A DNA stretch of 64,000 nt from Pegea sp. RAD2-039 (lineage: Eukaryota > Chordata > Thaliacea > Salpida > Salpidae). Shown here piece after piece: positions 14,604 to 27,867 of this stretch. The stretch covers positions 124,001 to 188,000 of the forward strand of contig JAQGEQ010000179.1 of assembly GCA_034620365.1 (NCBI GenBank). Reading direction: 5' to 3'. The notes below the pieces were generated by a model that worked only from the letters and a program-made list of their open reading frames with translations, had not been told where the DNA came from and ran no database searches. The position numbers and the translations under genes were made by a program. Positions within the stretch are counted from its first letter, which is position 1, and every line of letters starts with the position of its first letter.

Positions 14604-17600
14604 ATGCCAGTTAACGCTTTTACAACAGATGTAGGTGTGGCATCTTCTTATGATGGGTATATAAGCTTACTTTTTGAAATCAACTTAATTTATTAACTAT
14701 TTGTTAATTATTTAATTGTTATTTTCAGGCCAACAACTTTTTTAAAAAGCCCAGCATTGAGACAAAACATTCGTATTGCTTCTTATAGTTCATTAAATGT
14801 TGTAAACGGAAAGTTTGATAATTTACCGAAAATTGTTCAGGTTTGTATCTACGATGTTGCTCACTTTGTACAGTGAAATCATTTTATTTATTCCAGGATT
14901 ATATCAAAGAGAAAAGTGAAATTTGTCAACCAGATGCAATTCATATTTGTGATGGTAGTGAAGCTGAAAATGTCAAATTTATTGATGAGATGGTAAAAGC
15001 TGGAGAGTTGAAAAAACTTCCTAAATATGACAACTGGTTAGTACTTGATTACCTGCAATATTCTTCAACTTTTATTCGGACAAATTTCTAGTTGGTTGGC
15101 TCGGACTGATCCTAAAGATGTTGCCAGAGTTGAAAGTAAAACTGTGATCATCACGGATAAAAAAGAAGATACTATTCCTACTCCCAAAGAAGGAGTTACA
15201 GGAACTCTGGGTCACTGGATGTCACCTAGTGATTTGGACTGTGAATTGAACAAACGTTTTCCTGGGACCATGAAAGGTTTTTTAATATTTTACACCGATT
15301 TTTCAACAATTTAATTATTTGATATTTTATTATTGAATTGTTTAGAAGTTTTCATCAAATCTTTTTTTATAAACTTTCAGGACGAACTATGTTTGTGATT
15401 CCTTTTAGCATGGGACCTACCGGAGGTTCTATCAGTAAATATGGAGTCCAGCTGACTGATTCCCGCTATGTAGTAGCTAGTATGCGAGTAATGACTCGAA
15501 TTAACCCAACAGTTTTTGATTTAATCAAATGTAACAACGAATTTGTGAAATGTTTACATTCAGTTGGATGTCCTTTACCTTTAAAAAGTCAGTTTCATCT
15601 TTCAACTATTTTCATCAATCAATTTTAATCTTTAATTCTTTTAACAGGAGAATTAGTGAGAAATTGGCCATGTGACCCAGAAAATGTCCTTGTAACTCAC
15701 ATTCCAGCTAAAAATGAGATCATTTCTTATGGAAGTGGATATGGAGGAAACTCTTTATTAGGAAAGAAGTGTTTTGCTCTTCGAATCGGTTCTACAATCG
15801 CTCATCGCGAAGGTTGGCTTGCAGAACACATGCTGGTTGGTAGTTATTTAACTCCTAATTTTGCTCAGCAAATATTTCAACACTTCTACTCAAGTTTTTA
15901 TTTCGAAACTTTTGTTACTTTTAAAATCAAATCGCTTTCAACTCATTTGTCGGCTTTTCAACCACCCAAACCTTTTCTCTTCACTTTTCATCGTGTTGCA
16001 CAATTTGAAGCTGTTTCTACTCAGAAATTCTTCTCAACCTACACAAAGACTTATTCATATTTTTTCGTTCTTTAGAATACAATTCAAAACAATTACTTTT
16101 CAAACAACTCATCTATTACTTACTACTTATTCAGTTAATTCATAAAAGTTGACAAATTATTTTTAGAAATTCAAAAACATCTCTTTTTTCAACTTTTTGA
16201 ACAATCAAGTTGATGTTGATTTTTTGCTAATAGATTTTGGGCATCACTAACCCTGAAGGTGAGAAGAAGTACATCGCAGCAGCTTTTCCAAGTGCTTGCG
16301 GTAAAACTAATCTAGCAATGATGGATCCCTCCATACCTGGATGGAAGGTTTCAACATTTCGTTGTTGTGCTTCGACTTTTTAACTTATTTTATTCCTTGA
16401 AAGGTTGAATGTGTTGGTGATGATATCGCGTGGTTGAAGTTTGGAAAAGATGGAAAGCTGTATGCTATTAACCCCGAAAATGGTTTCTTTGGTGTTGCTC
16501 CAGGTACCTCTAAGAAATCAAATCCAAACGCGTTGGAAGCTTGTATGTCAAACACAAGTCAGTTTCAATTTGTTGTATTTGTTTTTAGGTTTTGTGTAAT
16601 AATTTACTCTTTTTTTTTAAAGTTAATATTCGACAAGTAATTGAAAGTTTATAATTTCATCTGGAATTTTTATCACGATTTAAAACTTTTTGTAAATAAA
16701 CTTTTTATGACTAAAATCTCATAAAATTTGATCTGTTTACAAAACAAGTTCCATTTAAACAAATAATTGGTTGTTTAAATCGATTTCATCATATGTCAAA
16801 TTAAATCAATTTTCTGTCCAAAAAATTTCATTTAATTTCTTATTTTTAAATAATTTTATTGGATTTTTATTACTTAATTTAATGAAGTTGTTTTGAAGCT
16901 TTTTTTACGATGTTTTTATTCATATTTTTTTTTCTTTTCTGATTGTTGACTCATTTGATTGTCAATCAAATCATGTTTTTGATTTTTCAGTTTTTACAAA
17001 TGTTGCTGAAACCGGTGATGGAGGTGTTTACTGGGAAGGATTAGATGAAGAGCCTTGCCAACCAGTTACATCTTGGCTCAATGAGCCCTGGGACAAAGGT
17101 CTCTTAATCTGTCCCATTCCTTAGACATTTTATCAACAATTTGATTAAATTCAGATAGCGGAAAGTTAGCTGCTCATGCCAACTCGCGGTTTTGTGCCCC
17201 GGCAAGTCAGTGCCCTACAATCGACCCTAATTGGGAAAGTGAAGATGGCGTCCCAATCTCCGCGATTATCTTCGGAGGCAGACGTCCTAAAGGTTGACAT
17301 CAAATATTTGTTTAATTTATTTATGAAGCTATAAAGTTTTATTATGAAAACTTCAAAAACAATCTCACTGTGATAAATATTTGTTGATTGTTTTTTGTAG
17401 GGGTTCCACTTGTGTACGAGGCTTTCAACTGGCAACATGGGGTCTTTATTGGAGCTTCAATGAGATCAGAATCAACTGCAGCTGCTGAACACAAATGTGA
17501 GCAGTTAACTTTTCTTATCACTTTGCGACTTCTATATTTTGTAAACAGCCAAAGTAATTATGCATGATCCTTTCGCTATGAGACCTTTCTTTGGCTACAA

Positions 17601-18073
17601 CTTCGGCAAATACCTCTCACATTGGCTCAGTATGGAGAAAAACGATCGTTGCATGCCAAAGGTCTTTCACGTCAATTGGTTCCGTAAGGTTGGTTTGGAG
17701 TTTTTTGTCGGAGACAATTTAATGACACTTTATTTAGGATGCTGCTGGGAAATTTATGTGGCCTGGTTTTGGAGAAAATGCGCGCGTCTTGGAATGGATT
17801 TTTAACCGAACTGCATCTGGATCAGATGATATGACAAATGCTCGCCAATCAGCGATTGGTCTTCTTCCCACTTCCGGCTCCATCAACACTAAGTGTCTGA
17901 AAGGGTTTGAAGATCCAGCAACCTTAGAAAAAGTCTTTCAAATTGATCAAGAATTTTGGTGCGAAGAAGTCGAAGCCATCCGAAAATATTTCGATGATCA
18001 AGTCAACAAAGATTTGCCATGTGAGATTAGTGAGGAGTTAGAGAAGTTAGCTGATCGAGTTAACAAGATTTAA
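14604..18073 (+). CDS. PCK: phosphoenolpyruvate carboxykinase, GTP-dependent, complete
   Basis: Interconverts oxaloacetate + GTP and phosphoenolpyruvate + CO2 + GDP; in many invertebrates it also runs in the CO2-fixing direction. Thirteen exons: 14604-14656, 14729-14840, 14897-15036, 15092-15276, 15381-15587, 15648-15835, 16234-16347, 16404-16557, 16991-17098, 17155-17292, 17401-17496, 17549-17688, 17738-18073, giving 656 aa in consistent phase. Visible family signatures: [11 protein letters not shown], the YGSGYGG substrate loop, EGWLAEHM with the metal-binding His, the P-loop with reactive cysteine [19 protein letters not shown] with the metal-binding Asp, the mobile lid region [15 protein letters not shown], and the guanine-binding [15 protein letters not shown]. 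The start MPVNAFTTD lacks a basic amphipathic presequence, so a cytosolic enzyme is more likely than a mitochondrial one. Introns are mostly 49-108 nt; two are about 0.4 kb. The gene converges with the PWWP-ADD gene on the other strand. Confidence 0.97.
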
Positions 18074-18976
18074 AAGAACCTCTTTCTAATTCATCCCCTC
18101 TTTTACGCGAAGCAATTATTATATACTTTTCTATGTTATCTTGTTGTTTTGATATAAAGTTAGCCCATGACAACAAGTCAGCGTATATCTAACTTCTCGC
18201 GTAGAAGTTTATTCTGCACCGTTCAAGGTGTCTTAATTTATGTAGCTCAACTGATTTGGGAACTTAGTTTCCATATACGAGTTTTGAAACCCTTAAATTA
18301 AATTTTTTCGAACCATAACCTCCAATATTCCTTCAAATTCTTTTATATAATTGGTGTAATATGTTCAAGTTCAAAAAAAAAATAAAAATTACTGTAACTG
18401 AAAAAAGTTGGTGTTTGTCAAAGTTGTTTGAATAAAAGCGAACTAAGTTGCAAATATTATATAACAAACAACAAAGTTTATTTCGTTTAAACAAACATTC
18501 TTTCATTCTAGCTCATTACCAAGAAACAATTGATTATAATGTATACTTTTAAAAAATTAGAGATTATATAAACAACATTTGTCATGTCATCGTATGGAGA
18601 AGTTGAAGCTTTTGTGTAATTGAGTATTTTTAATAGCTAATCTATTGATACTTTAGTGACTGGACGAACTTCTTTTAATTATACAACATTTAATCATTTT
18701 AAAATTGTACACTGATTAAGAAGTACTAAACTTATAAAAGAAATCATTTTTAAAAAAAGGCGACTTTTTACTAATCAATAGCTAACAAAAACAAACTTTT
18801 TGAATTATTGCAAAATATCTACAAATGTTCTCAATACTTTAAAACTAAAACTAGTTCAGTCAACTCATTTGAAGTATTCGATATATATTTTATTTAGTTA
18901 GATAACAATTCAAGTTTATTATTCTCTAAAGATTCCATTTGTAAATGATTCAATACTTAGTTGCAAGATATTGTTA
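18074..18976. other. intergenic region between two convergent 3' ends
   Basis: About 0.9 kb separates the PEPCK stop from the stop of the minus-strand PWWP-ADD gene, so it should contain both 3' UTRs and poly(A) signals. An AATAAA-type run lies at about 18380. I see no coding exon. In particular there is no methyltransferase-like sequence that could extend the PWWP-ADD gene. Confidence 0.6.
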
Positions 18977-21900
18977 TCAAATCGTGCTTAAGGCTTTTTT
19001 ATAGCATGAAATCAGTTGAGATGTCCAATTAAATCTCCAAGTAAATAATTTTGAATCAATGCAAACTTTGCAGCAAGGACACATCCAAGATGACGGATCT
19101 TCAAACTGAAAAGTTCAAAGATATGAATTTTTAAAGGTACCATGCTTCAAAAGAGGTTTAAAACTAAACAAGTTACAATTTTCAAGGTGATAAACGTAAA
19201 ACATTTTATTGACAAATTTAAAAATTTTTATGATTCAAATTTACTAAATATAAGAAGTAAAATGACTTACTTGAGTAATCATTTCATCACTAACCATACT
19301 TGTGATACAAAACTTGCACAAATTACTAAAATTAATCGCATGTTAGACATATTTCTGCTTAAAGTCTAATCAAGTTACAGTCAAAATTATCTTTGATGTC
19401 TAATTATGTATTTATACACATTAGTTTATTGACAAATGACTGATATTTTATTAGATTTGATTTTATAGTTTTGCTGTAGACACATATTACTTTAACCAGC
19501 TTATTTGTTTTAGTACTGAAATGTTAACAATCGATACTTACATCTGACAGTATTTGTTACAGCATTTTAATAATTCAAAGTTGGAAAAACAGATAAAACA
19601 AATATTTTCCATTAAAACATGCTTTGAACTTCTCAAATGATCATATAAAGTATTCTGTAAAAATAATTTTATAAAAAAACCTGAAAATGTTTACCAGTTT
19701 ACTTGACAGTTTTCACAAATTCCTCCTATTATAAAAGGATGATCAGACTTGATCTTTTCACTGCTACAACAAACAACACAGACAAATTCGATAGGAATTT
19801 CTCCTCTTTTGATCTTTTAATTTCGAAAAACCAATTTTGCAAAAAAAAAGAATGTTAGAAACAAAACTATAAATTAAAATTTTCTAAACCTTATTAAAAA
19901 TCAACATTTTCTTCTCATTTTGACAAAACCGTTCTTTCTCTTTCAAAGTTATTTTTTTATTTTGATGTTTCGATCTTAGATTATAATCTTTCTTTTCCTG
20001 ATCAACTATTTGAATACTATCGAACATGGGGATAAAAACCTTCTCGATAAGACTTTCATCTTCGTCGTCACTCCCAGTATAAGCAACAAACTCAATATAT
20101 CTTTCTTCAGAAAAATGATCCAATACTGATGCTTGTGAAATGCCTATTGAGTCAGACACTGAACAAGACACCAGCTCTTTTGAAACTCTTTCATCCAGTA
20201 ACTTTGATGTAGTTGGTTCAGATACCAACCTTGTGTGGGATACATCAGTTAATGGCGAGTCTATCGGTTTCCTTACTAATTTTCTTCTTTTTATTTCTTC
20301 AAATGATTCTTTACGTCTTGATATGGATGATAAACCTTTTTTAACTGAATTAGTTAACAGAATTCTCTCAAGTGATCCGTTACCAAGCTCTATTGGAATG
20401 TCTTCACTTAGATATTCTGTTACTGATGAACCACTTAAGAAATCGTTTTCTGATTGTTTATTATCAAATGATTCGTTTTGGCAGAGCTTGTTGGGAAACT
20501 TTGATGTCATTGACTCTGTTTCATTTTTACGTATCAAAAATGCTTTATAATTTTTTTCAGTTCTTAATCTGTTTTCAAATAATCTTTTCGAATGTTCTAC
20601 TTTTGGATATTCACTTAACAATTCTGTTGCTGATGAATTAGCAGATAATCTTAGTGATCCTGAGCTAACTGAAGATTCGGTTGCTGATGAACTGTCTAAT
20701 AAATTAGATTTGGTAAGTGATTTATTTTCAAGTGACTCACTAAAAAGTTGTGAGTTAAAAGTTTTACCTAATGTCTCCGTCAAAATAGTTTCGTTAAAAA
20801 TACATTTTTCATTTAATTTAATTGGGAAATTATTTTTAGCTAGTTCAGTTGATGGTTGTAGTGCAGTTTGCTGGAAACAAAATTCTGTTGCTGAAGATTC
20901 ATTCAATGATTCTGTTGCTGAAAGAGTCGCCGAAGTTGATTCCGTTGCCGAAGAACTGTCTGATAGAACTCTTGGAGATGGTTCATTATTTACCTTTTTT
21001 TCATTCAAATTAATCCTCAGCTTCGATGCATTCAATTGATTTAGTGATTCTAACCCACTTGTTTCTTCTGAAAGCTTTTTTCTACTTGGTTTAATGGACA
21101 AATTATTCTTATTTAAGCTATTTAACGGGTTTACGACAGCATACTCACTAAAAATTTCAGTTGCTGACGAATCACCTGAGGATTCTGTCGCTGATGAAAC
21201 ATATAAGTTTTTGGACCATAGTTTCGGTCGATTATCGAATAAATTATTTTTATTGGACTTGTTAAAAGGTGTTGTTGTATAAAGATTATCTGAAGGGATT
21301 CCTGCTTTGGTCAATTCACCCAGTGATTCCGCTGGAAGTGGTTTAGGCAGTAGCTTCTTTCTTTCAGGAATTTTGAGGTAATTTGGAGTAAATGGTTTAG
21401 CAAAATCATCTTCTCTAGCTGGCCGATTTAATGTTCCAATTTTAATGGATTCGTTTAATGATTCTGGCTCAGATAAATCACTAGTCAACTCTGAACCTGT
21501 AAATCGATTTGATGAAAAGTCACTTATTTCTAAATCTTCTGTGACTTTCTGACTGGTCATTGCTGGTTGGTCATTCAACAAGTCTCGTAGTTTTAAATTT
21601 GAAGTCCAATCATTAAAAAATAGGTCTTGTGAATATTGTTTGCAAGTTAGGTCCAACATGAATGCGCTTGTTGTAGTGTTATCTGAAGATTGATTTACTT
21701 TTGGTGATTGAGTACTCGCTGGTCTTTTTAAATGTAGTTCTTTGTTCACAGTCCACTCAACCACTGATCGGTTTTCGACATTTGTTGCATGATGCCCTTT
21801 TTCTGAAGCGAATGATTTCAAATTTAGTTTTTTAGCTATTGACTCGTTTGATTTTGCTGGAGGGTTCATTTGTTCATGAAATGAATCGTCAAATAGATGA

Positions 21901-24900
21901 AGCTGTGAAAGTTGATCTAAATTATGTGATTCATCAGGTGTTAACTCCTTCTGCTTGTCGAAATCTAATAATGAACATTCGTCCAGTGCTTTCTCTGCTG
22001 TCTTGTTCATAGTCGATTCTTCAAAAGATGTCTTACCTAGTATTGACACTTCCTGTGTTAATTGCTTGGCAACTGTAGTTGACAATTGATTGGACTCATG
22101 CAATGTTAAAGAGCTTGGAATGCCTGAATCCAGTTGATCAACCAAAGGTACCGATAGACTCAAATCTGTCAAATTATTCTCATCAGTTGTATTTATTTGA
22201 TTATTGATTTTTGTTTCTTTAAATGATTTTTTAGCTTCTTTAAAATGTTCAAAACTTAATGGAGTATTTAGTGGTTTGTCAGCCAGTCTATCAACACTGA
22301 GATTTTGTTGTTGTTCTTGTACCGACGACTCCAATGTCAAATTAGTTCTTGTTTCATGCTCTGATACGGACTGGTTGTTCGTCAACTTGGATATTACTTT
22401 GTTTTCCAACTCTTTTACTTGATTTTCTACCAGACACTGGACATGTCCGAAATTCTTTGATTTAATTTGGTTATTTGCCGTTTCACTAATTCTTAAATGG
22501 TTACCTGATGGCTTTTCTAATTCTTTCACATCAGTCTTTTCATTCAGGTTTTCTACTTGGGCAATTATATTTTGAATCAGTAACTTACAAGTTTGTAAAA
22601 TTTCTTCTGAGCTCACTTCCATCACATGATCAACTGAAATTAGCTCATGAGAGAGTGGGTTTGCCACTAACAACGGAACGTTGTCAACTTCTGACGTAGA
22701 TAAACTTTCATTACTTAAGACTGAATGATTAATTACTGTTTTGTTTTCTATTACTAAACAGTCAGCTATTCCTTCAAGTTTTTTAGTCGACTTACTGCCT
22801 TCTGCAGTTGTTTCAACACCATTTGGTTCTTTCTGTACTCTTTGAGCGTTATCAAATTCTTGTGGAAGAAAAGTTTTAGCTGATTTTGTTGTTAGCTGAC
22901 AAAGCTCTGTTTTTTCTGGTTTCTTTTGAGATATAAAAGTTTCACCAGATAGCTGATCTGAACAAACTTGATTCAGCATTAGATTTGAATTCGGCAAGAT
23001 TTTTTCAATTGTATCCAAGCTTATAAGTCGGCTGGTTGTTGGTTTGTTTGATGGTGAATGGTCAGACTTCTTACATGCTGGTGAACATTCTAATGGTTTT
23101 GATTTTAATTGTCCAATTGCTGATCTATTTAATGAAGTAATACTGATTGGAAAATTCTTTAATGATAAATTTTTGACTATTTGCTCAATTGAAGTTCCTT
23201 TATTTGATAGCATTGTTTGTTTTACAAAAGATAAATCGTTAATATGTAGTTTTGATCGAGCCGATCTTTCAGAAGCATTTTCTAAAAGTGAATTATTTGG
23301 AAATAAATCTGGTGAGGATTGGGTGTTGGTCGATTCTTTGGACTCTGTTAAATCTTCAAACGCTTTTTGGTTATAAGAAGATCCTTGTGATACTGGCTCG
23401 TCTTGTTTTAATTTATCGCTTGATAGACTTTCAGATGCTTGCATGTCTTCTTGTTTCTGTGGGAGTTTGTTCTTTAAAACTGATTGATTGTTTTCTAAAG
23501 TCTCTGAAGTTGTCGGTCCGTCCGAAGTTTCTGATTGGTTTGGTGTAAGTTGCCTCAACGTAGATGATCTGGTTATCATTCTATGCTTCAGTTCAACAAC
23601 TACCGGTTTTCCAACTTTCAAAGCTGTTTTCTTCACTTCAGGCCTGTTTTGATCTCCCATTTCAACTTCTACTGTTAATTGCTTATCCGAGAGTTGACTT
23701 TTGACGCAAGTTGGTTTTTCAAGTGATAAGAAGTTAGCTGCTGAATCTTCCTTAGTTGGCTGTTGCTGGTTTATTAATTCTTCTGAACTCCAATTTTCAC
23801 CATCTAAGCTTTCTGGACTTGGTTGGTTAAAACATGAATCTTCTAGGAATAATTGGTCAACTACTGATTGCTCTAAATGTGGCTTTTTTCTTTTTGGCTC
23901 GTATGAAAATGATTCATCGACATTTATTTTCGTTATACTTTCAAGAAAATCTCTAGATTTTTTTCTACTGCGGAGTGAGTAGGGATTTTCTGTCAGTGAG
24001 TTTTGTTTTTCTGGTAGTAACCGACAAAGGGGTTGATCTATTAATGGTAGCTTTCTCTCTGATGATGGTTCATTTTGAGCTATGCTTTTAACCGCCTCAT
24101 CTTCTTCCTCTTGTCTATTCCAACTAAGATCTGACCTTTGGTCTAAAACAAAAAATTCTTTAATGAAAAACCAAAGCTAAAATACTTTAAATTTATCTTA
24201 ATATAAAGTACCGATTATAATAACAAAAGAACAAATATTTGTTTGTCTTCATATACTTGAAACTCTGTTAGATCAGTTAAAGACTGAATGAAAATACTAG
24301 TTTAAGCACAATCAATTTGAGACTGTTACCAAATATTCCCAATTTCAACTTCATTTTATCATCTCCACTTAGATCAAACTTTATCCAATCAATCAATTTG
24401 TCAATATCTTCATTATTATTCTTTCGATCTGTCGAGCAGAATGGAACATCTCTTAAGTTAAAATTTTAGTTTAAAATTGTAAAAGTATTAACAAAAATTA
24501 GATACAACATTTTTAAACTATTAAACATTTGAACTTACCTAACCGCTTTGCCACTTCACGAACAGCCTCTTCAACTCCACGACAATAGTTCTCATCTCTT
24601 CGGGATTTTCGGTAAAATTTTACATCATTAAAGCACTTGTCAAACTCATAAAAGTAAGCCATATTTTCAAGTTTAATCTATGATATTATTAAGTTTGAGA
24701 AAATAACTTATATTTAATATATTTAAAAAAATAAACCTACTATTTCTATTACCTCTGCATATAATCCGTCTCCATAACATTGTAACCATCTTTTAGGGTC
24801 ATTAACTTTAACTGGAGATCCCTTTAACTCTGAGTCACTAGCAATTCGAGCCGGCCACCATCCATGTCTAGGAAGTTTACCCCAAACCAACTGAAAATTA

Positions 24901-25027
24901 AAGTTATTTATAGATTTAAAAGAAAAAAAAGGAAACAACAAACCGTATTTTGATAAGGGATCACCTTAATTGGTTTCTTTGCTTTCCACTCTTTTGAAAC
25001 CTTTATAGGGTACTCATCATTAGACAT
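18977..25027 (-). CDS. DNMT3-like PWWP-ADD protein, long form, no methyltransferase domain
   Basis: Predicted 1713 aa from nine exons: 25027-24944, 24890-24753, 24677-24539, 24449-24330, 24142-19890, 19813-19703, 19654-19542, 19325-19271, 19105-18977. Exons 2-3 are a PWWP domain (LVWGKLPRHGWWPARI, then CYGDGLYAE and a helical tail with EEAVREVAKRL as in DNMT3). Exon 4 (VPFCSTDRK...LIDWIKF) also follows DNMT3. Exon 5 is one 4.25-kb exon of low-complexity Ser/Asn/Leu/Lys-rich sequence with repeated SATE motifs and basic patches (YSLRSRKK, YNLRSKHQNKK). Exons 6-9 are a complete ADD: GATA-like finger CVVC...HPFIIGGICENC, then PHD-type ligands ICFIC, CCNKYC, LCKFC, WMCPCC and a terminal Trp-rich helix. 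The protein stops 30 residues after the last cysteine, where DNMT3 enzymes enter their catalytic domain. The exon 1 donor is ambiguous (24944 or 24965); 24944 matches the paralogue. Likely a nuclear histone-tail reader; function is inference. Confidence 0.85.
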
Positions 25028-25359
25028 TTTGAAAACAAGAACTTTAATGAAAGATTAGCTAGTGGGTAGCTGTAATACATTATTGGTAATAAAATTAGAA
25101 TTATAATAAACTAGTTTTCTTTGAAAGCTTTAAAGTCAATCCTTTTTGTACAATTTTAAACAAGATCACAAACGATATACTCTGCATTTTATAAATCTAA
25201 CTTGCTAGTAACAAAAATGTGACAAATTTTGCCAAAGAATAAACATATATTCTAATAGAAATTACTCGTCAGCACAATACTTGTGCAGTTAGTAATTCAA
25301 TAAAAAAAATTGAAATAACTTTTAAAGTTTGCTAGTAAATAATCAAAGAGTTGATTCAT

Positions 25360-25520
25360 AGCTCAAGTCAAAGTCTGTCTGTTAAGCTGCATAACCTGGC
25401 TAGCGTGGAGAGTAGAATCCTGCTACATGGGCAACAACTGGATATACATAACTTCTGTCCTGGCACATTTATGCATCGTTCATATGTACGCATGGCCATT
25501 CGCGGCCGAGCCGGGCCACT
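25360..25520. other. unexplained GC-richer patch
   Basis: About 160 bp stand out from the AT-rich flanks by base composition. Both strands have a short open frame here, and neither translation is recognisable. No tRNA boxes, terminal repeats or similarity to the other repeats in this window are obvious. A transposon remnant is the likeliest explanation. Confidence 0.3.
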
Positions 25521-26889
25521 TTTTTCACTTTCGAGTAAAAGTCTAAACATCAAGTTTATTTTAAACTTTAAAAGTTCTGCTTTTTCAATCACAAATTAAG
25601 TAAGCTACCCAAAGGTTTACATAAAGTTGTTATAGTTAGAAAAAGCTTCTATTGATTTCCTTGAGTAAAAACAAATTTGGAAATTAAAATCTTATGTACA
25701 AAACTTATAACTGCTTTAAGCAAGACGCTCGTAATTTTGTTATAAGTTGAGCCTCTATCGAATATACAAAAAATCTAAGTTTGATTTACCAACTTTGATT
25801 TTACGATAAAAACAAAGACAAACAAGAATAAGTTTCATACAAAAAACAAAAATGTAAATAAAAAAAGCAGAAGAAATTTACTAAAACACTCGAAGCTTTA
25901 GTAGTTTACAAAATAAATATGTCTAGAATCTTTTTGATGTTAAATAAGTGGTTCTAACATATACTATTTAGTATTAATACCAAAGATATAATCGAAGATA
26001 TTTGTTGATTTATGGATTTAACGACCAACAAGGTTTAATAAGTTGTACAGATATTTAATTTTGGTTGTTGAGCTTTTGTGGTTGTATTTTATGTTATTAT
26101 TATTTCTTGTTTTGCTGACATACCTTATCTTTCTAATGCATTGGATTTTGACAATAATTTAGTAAGATGAATTTTTGGTAGTCTATTTGAAGTATCAGTG
26201 GCATGCAGTAATGGCATATTAATTGTTAATAAAAGTGTAGTATATTTGAATTAGGTAACTGTAGAATATTTTTCCGCTTACGTAAATGTGATATGCTTAA
26301 CTATTCTATATATAGTTCATTATGTAGCTGACTGTTATGTTGGCGTAGAGTGTATCGTTGTTGCTCATCGTTGTTGCTCATCGTTTTTTCTAGTTGCTTT
26401 TACAGTTGAATAATAACTTAACAATTGAGTTCTCTTGAAGATTTGTTATGATTACAAATAGTAAATAAATTTAAAGCTTATATAACTGTCTACTATTGAA
26501 AGCTGTTCATACAGCACAAGTTGTGATCAATATTTTTATTAAAAAAGTAGATGATCATTCAATTTAAAAGTTTTTGTTTAAAGAAAAGTTCTTTTAAGTA
26601 AATTGAATTAGTTCTTTATAGACTTAAGCATTGAAAATAACCTTTGAAATGTAATTGGCTCAAAAACATGTTTTGCGTTTTTAAGTGCATAGAAACAAGA
26701 AGTGCTCAAGTTCTTATAGCATAACTTCAAAGAGAAAAACATAAATAAAACTATAAGAGTTTGTATTAATTTGAGTAATTAACAACGTAAAATAGTTGAT
26801 TTGAAGGCCAACAAACTCGTAATAGAAATCAGAACTAAACTAATAATCAACTAAATATCTAGTTGAAACTAATAATCAGTTTTGCTATA

Positions 26890-27246
26890 AAGCCAAGAAA
26901 AAATGAATGTGCTTCGGCCGACCACACAGGTACAAATTATAGAGATATAGTTGCTGCTCGTGCGGCATGAATACACTCTCTTCGCCAACAAGGTGGATAT
27001 ATATGGGTGGCATGCAAGCAGAATAAACGGACTGATGCAGCTAGGCCCAGCTGACGTCGCAGGAGCTGCCAGAACGACAGTGACTAACTGCCTACAAAAC
27101 TCCACCCCGGCCTTAAATTCGAGGTCCTTCTACCTGGGCTTTTATATGAACTTTTTCTTGTTGCAAATATGTGTCGGACTGGGCTCGAGCCTGAGACCTT
27201 CCAAGTATCAGTCAGGTGTGATAACCGCTACAATACGGAGGCAGGT
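26890..27246 (-). mobile_element. tRNA-derived SINE, family distinct from the copy at 33.9 kb
   Basis: Read on the minus strand, the head at 27246-27180 looks like a tRNA: TGTAGCGGTTATCAC resembles an A box as in Val/Glu-type tRNAs, a possible anticodon arm follows, and the B-box region GGCTCGAGCC sits at about 27181-27191. No acceptor stem closes it, so it is not a tRNA gene. About 280 bp of GC-richer body follow, down to about 26890. The body does not resemble that of the SINE at 33.9 kb, and no shared LINE tail is visible. The limits of the element are approximate. Confidence 0.6.
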
Positions 27247-27867
27247 AATAAGTAAACAATAAAGATTAAGTTTGCTTGTCTAGACAAAAAGCTCAATTAA
27301 ATTAAATTTGGAGTAAACTTTGCAAGAATAAAACTCAATCATGAATAACTTTTAGAATCTTCCTTTATTACTTTCATTTTTAAGCACGTGAAAATTCTAT
27401 AAAAAATTAACCAAATTCTTCATCGTTTTATTATACAGGATTGTAAAAAAAATAAATGACAAGTAAATTAACATCTTTTGATAAATTTTCTTAAATAACT
27501 TTTTCGGTAGGTAACAGTATTATATTTGGAAAGATATCTGACCAAATATTTCATTTGCGGTTTTAGCTTAGTCTGGTTCAAAACTTCAAATAAAAAAAAA
27601 TATATATTTCAGTTTTTTAATGCTCTGAAAAGTATGTGATATTTAAGTTAAGTCGATATAAGAAGTTCTATTATATATAATACACTTATGGCAATTTTTA
27701 AGTTTTGTGACGAAGCTAGTCTGGATCAAATCGATTTTTATAATATTAGGAAATTGCAGACCACCAAAACTTTTGTAATTTAGTTTTATAACAAAACTAT
27801 TTTATAAACTGAATTTTGTTAACATTCCAGAAAACAAATTTATTTAACTTGAAAGAATTTCAGAATA

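Larger units (their letters stand above)
25028..27867. other. intergenic region between the two PWWP-ADD genes
   Basis: This 2.8-kb spacer lies upstream of the long PWWP-ADD gene and downstream of the short one. It holds a tRNA-derived SINE (about 26890-27246) and an unexplained GC-richer patch (about 25360-25520). A 13-bp unit is repeated twice near 26355-26385. I found no motifs of a C5-DNA methyltransferase in either orientation, so the short gene's missing catalytic domain is not hidden here as far as I can see by eye. Confidence 0.5.

Noticed and set aside
20140..23548. Several long plus-strand open frames (up to 136 codons) opposite the giant PWWP-ADD exon
   Set aside because: They are shadows of the 1417-codon minus-strand exon. 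They have no family similarity, and the minus strand links in phase to recognisable PWWP and ADD exons.
26355..26385. 13-bp unit repeated twice, considered as a regulatory or CRISPR-like repeat
   Set aside because: Only two adjacent copies and no spacers, in a eukaryotic genome; a trivial tandem duplication.
27180..27246. Possible true tRNA gene on the minus strand
   Set aside because: A and B boxes are recognisable, but there is no matching acceptor stem and a long SINE-like body follows, so it is called a tRNA-derived SINE.
25028..27867. Search for a C5-methyltransferase catalytic domain downstream of the short PWWP-ADD gene
   Set aside because: No frame with the catalytic PC motif, the ENV motif or the SAM-binding FDGIATG-type motif was seen on the minus strand; only a SINE and AT-rich sequence are present.
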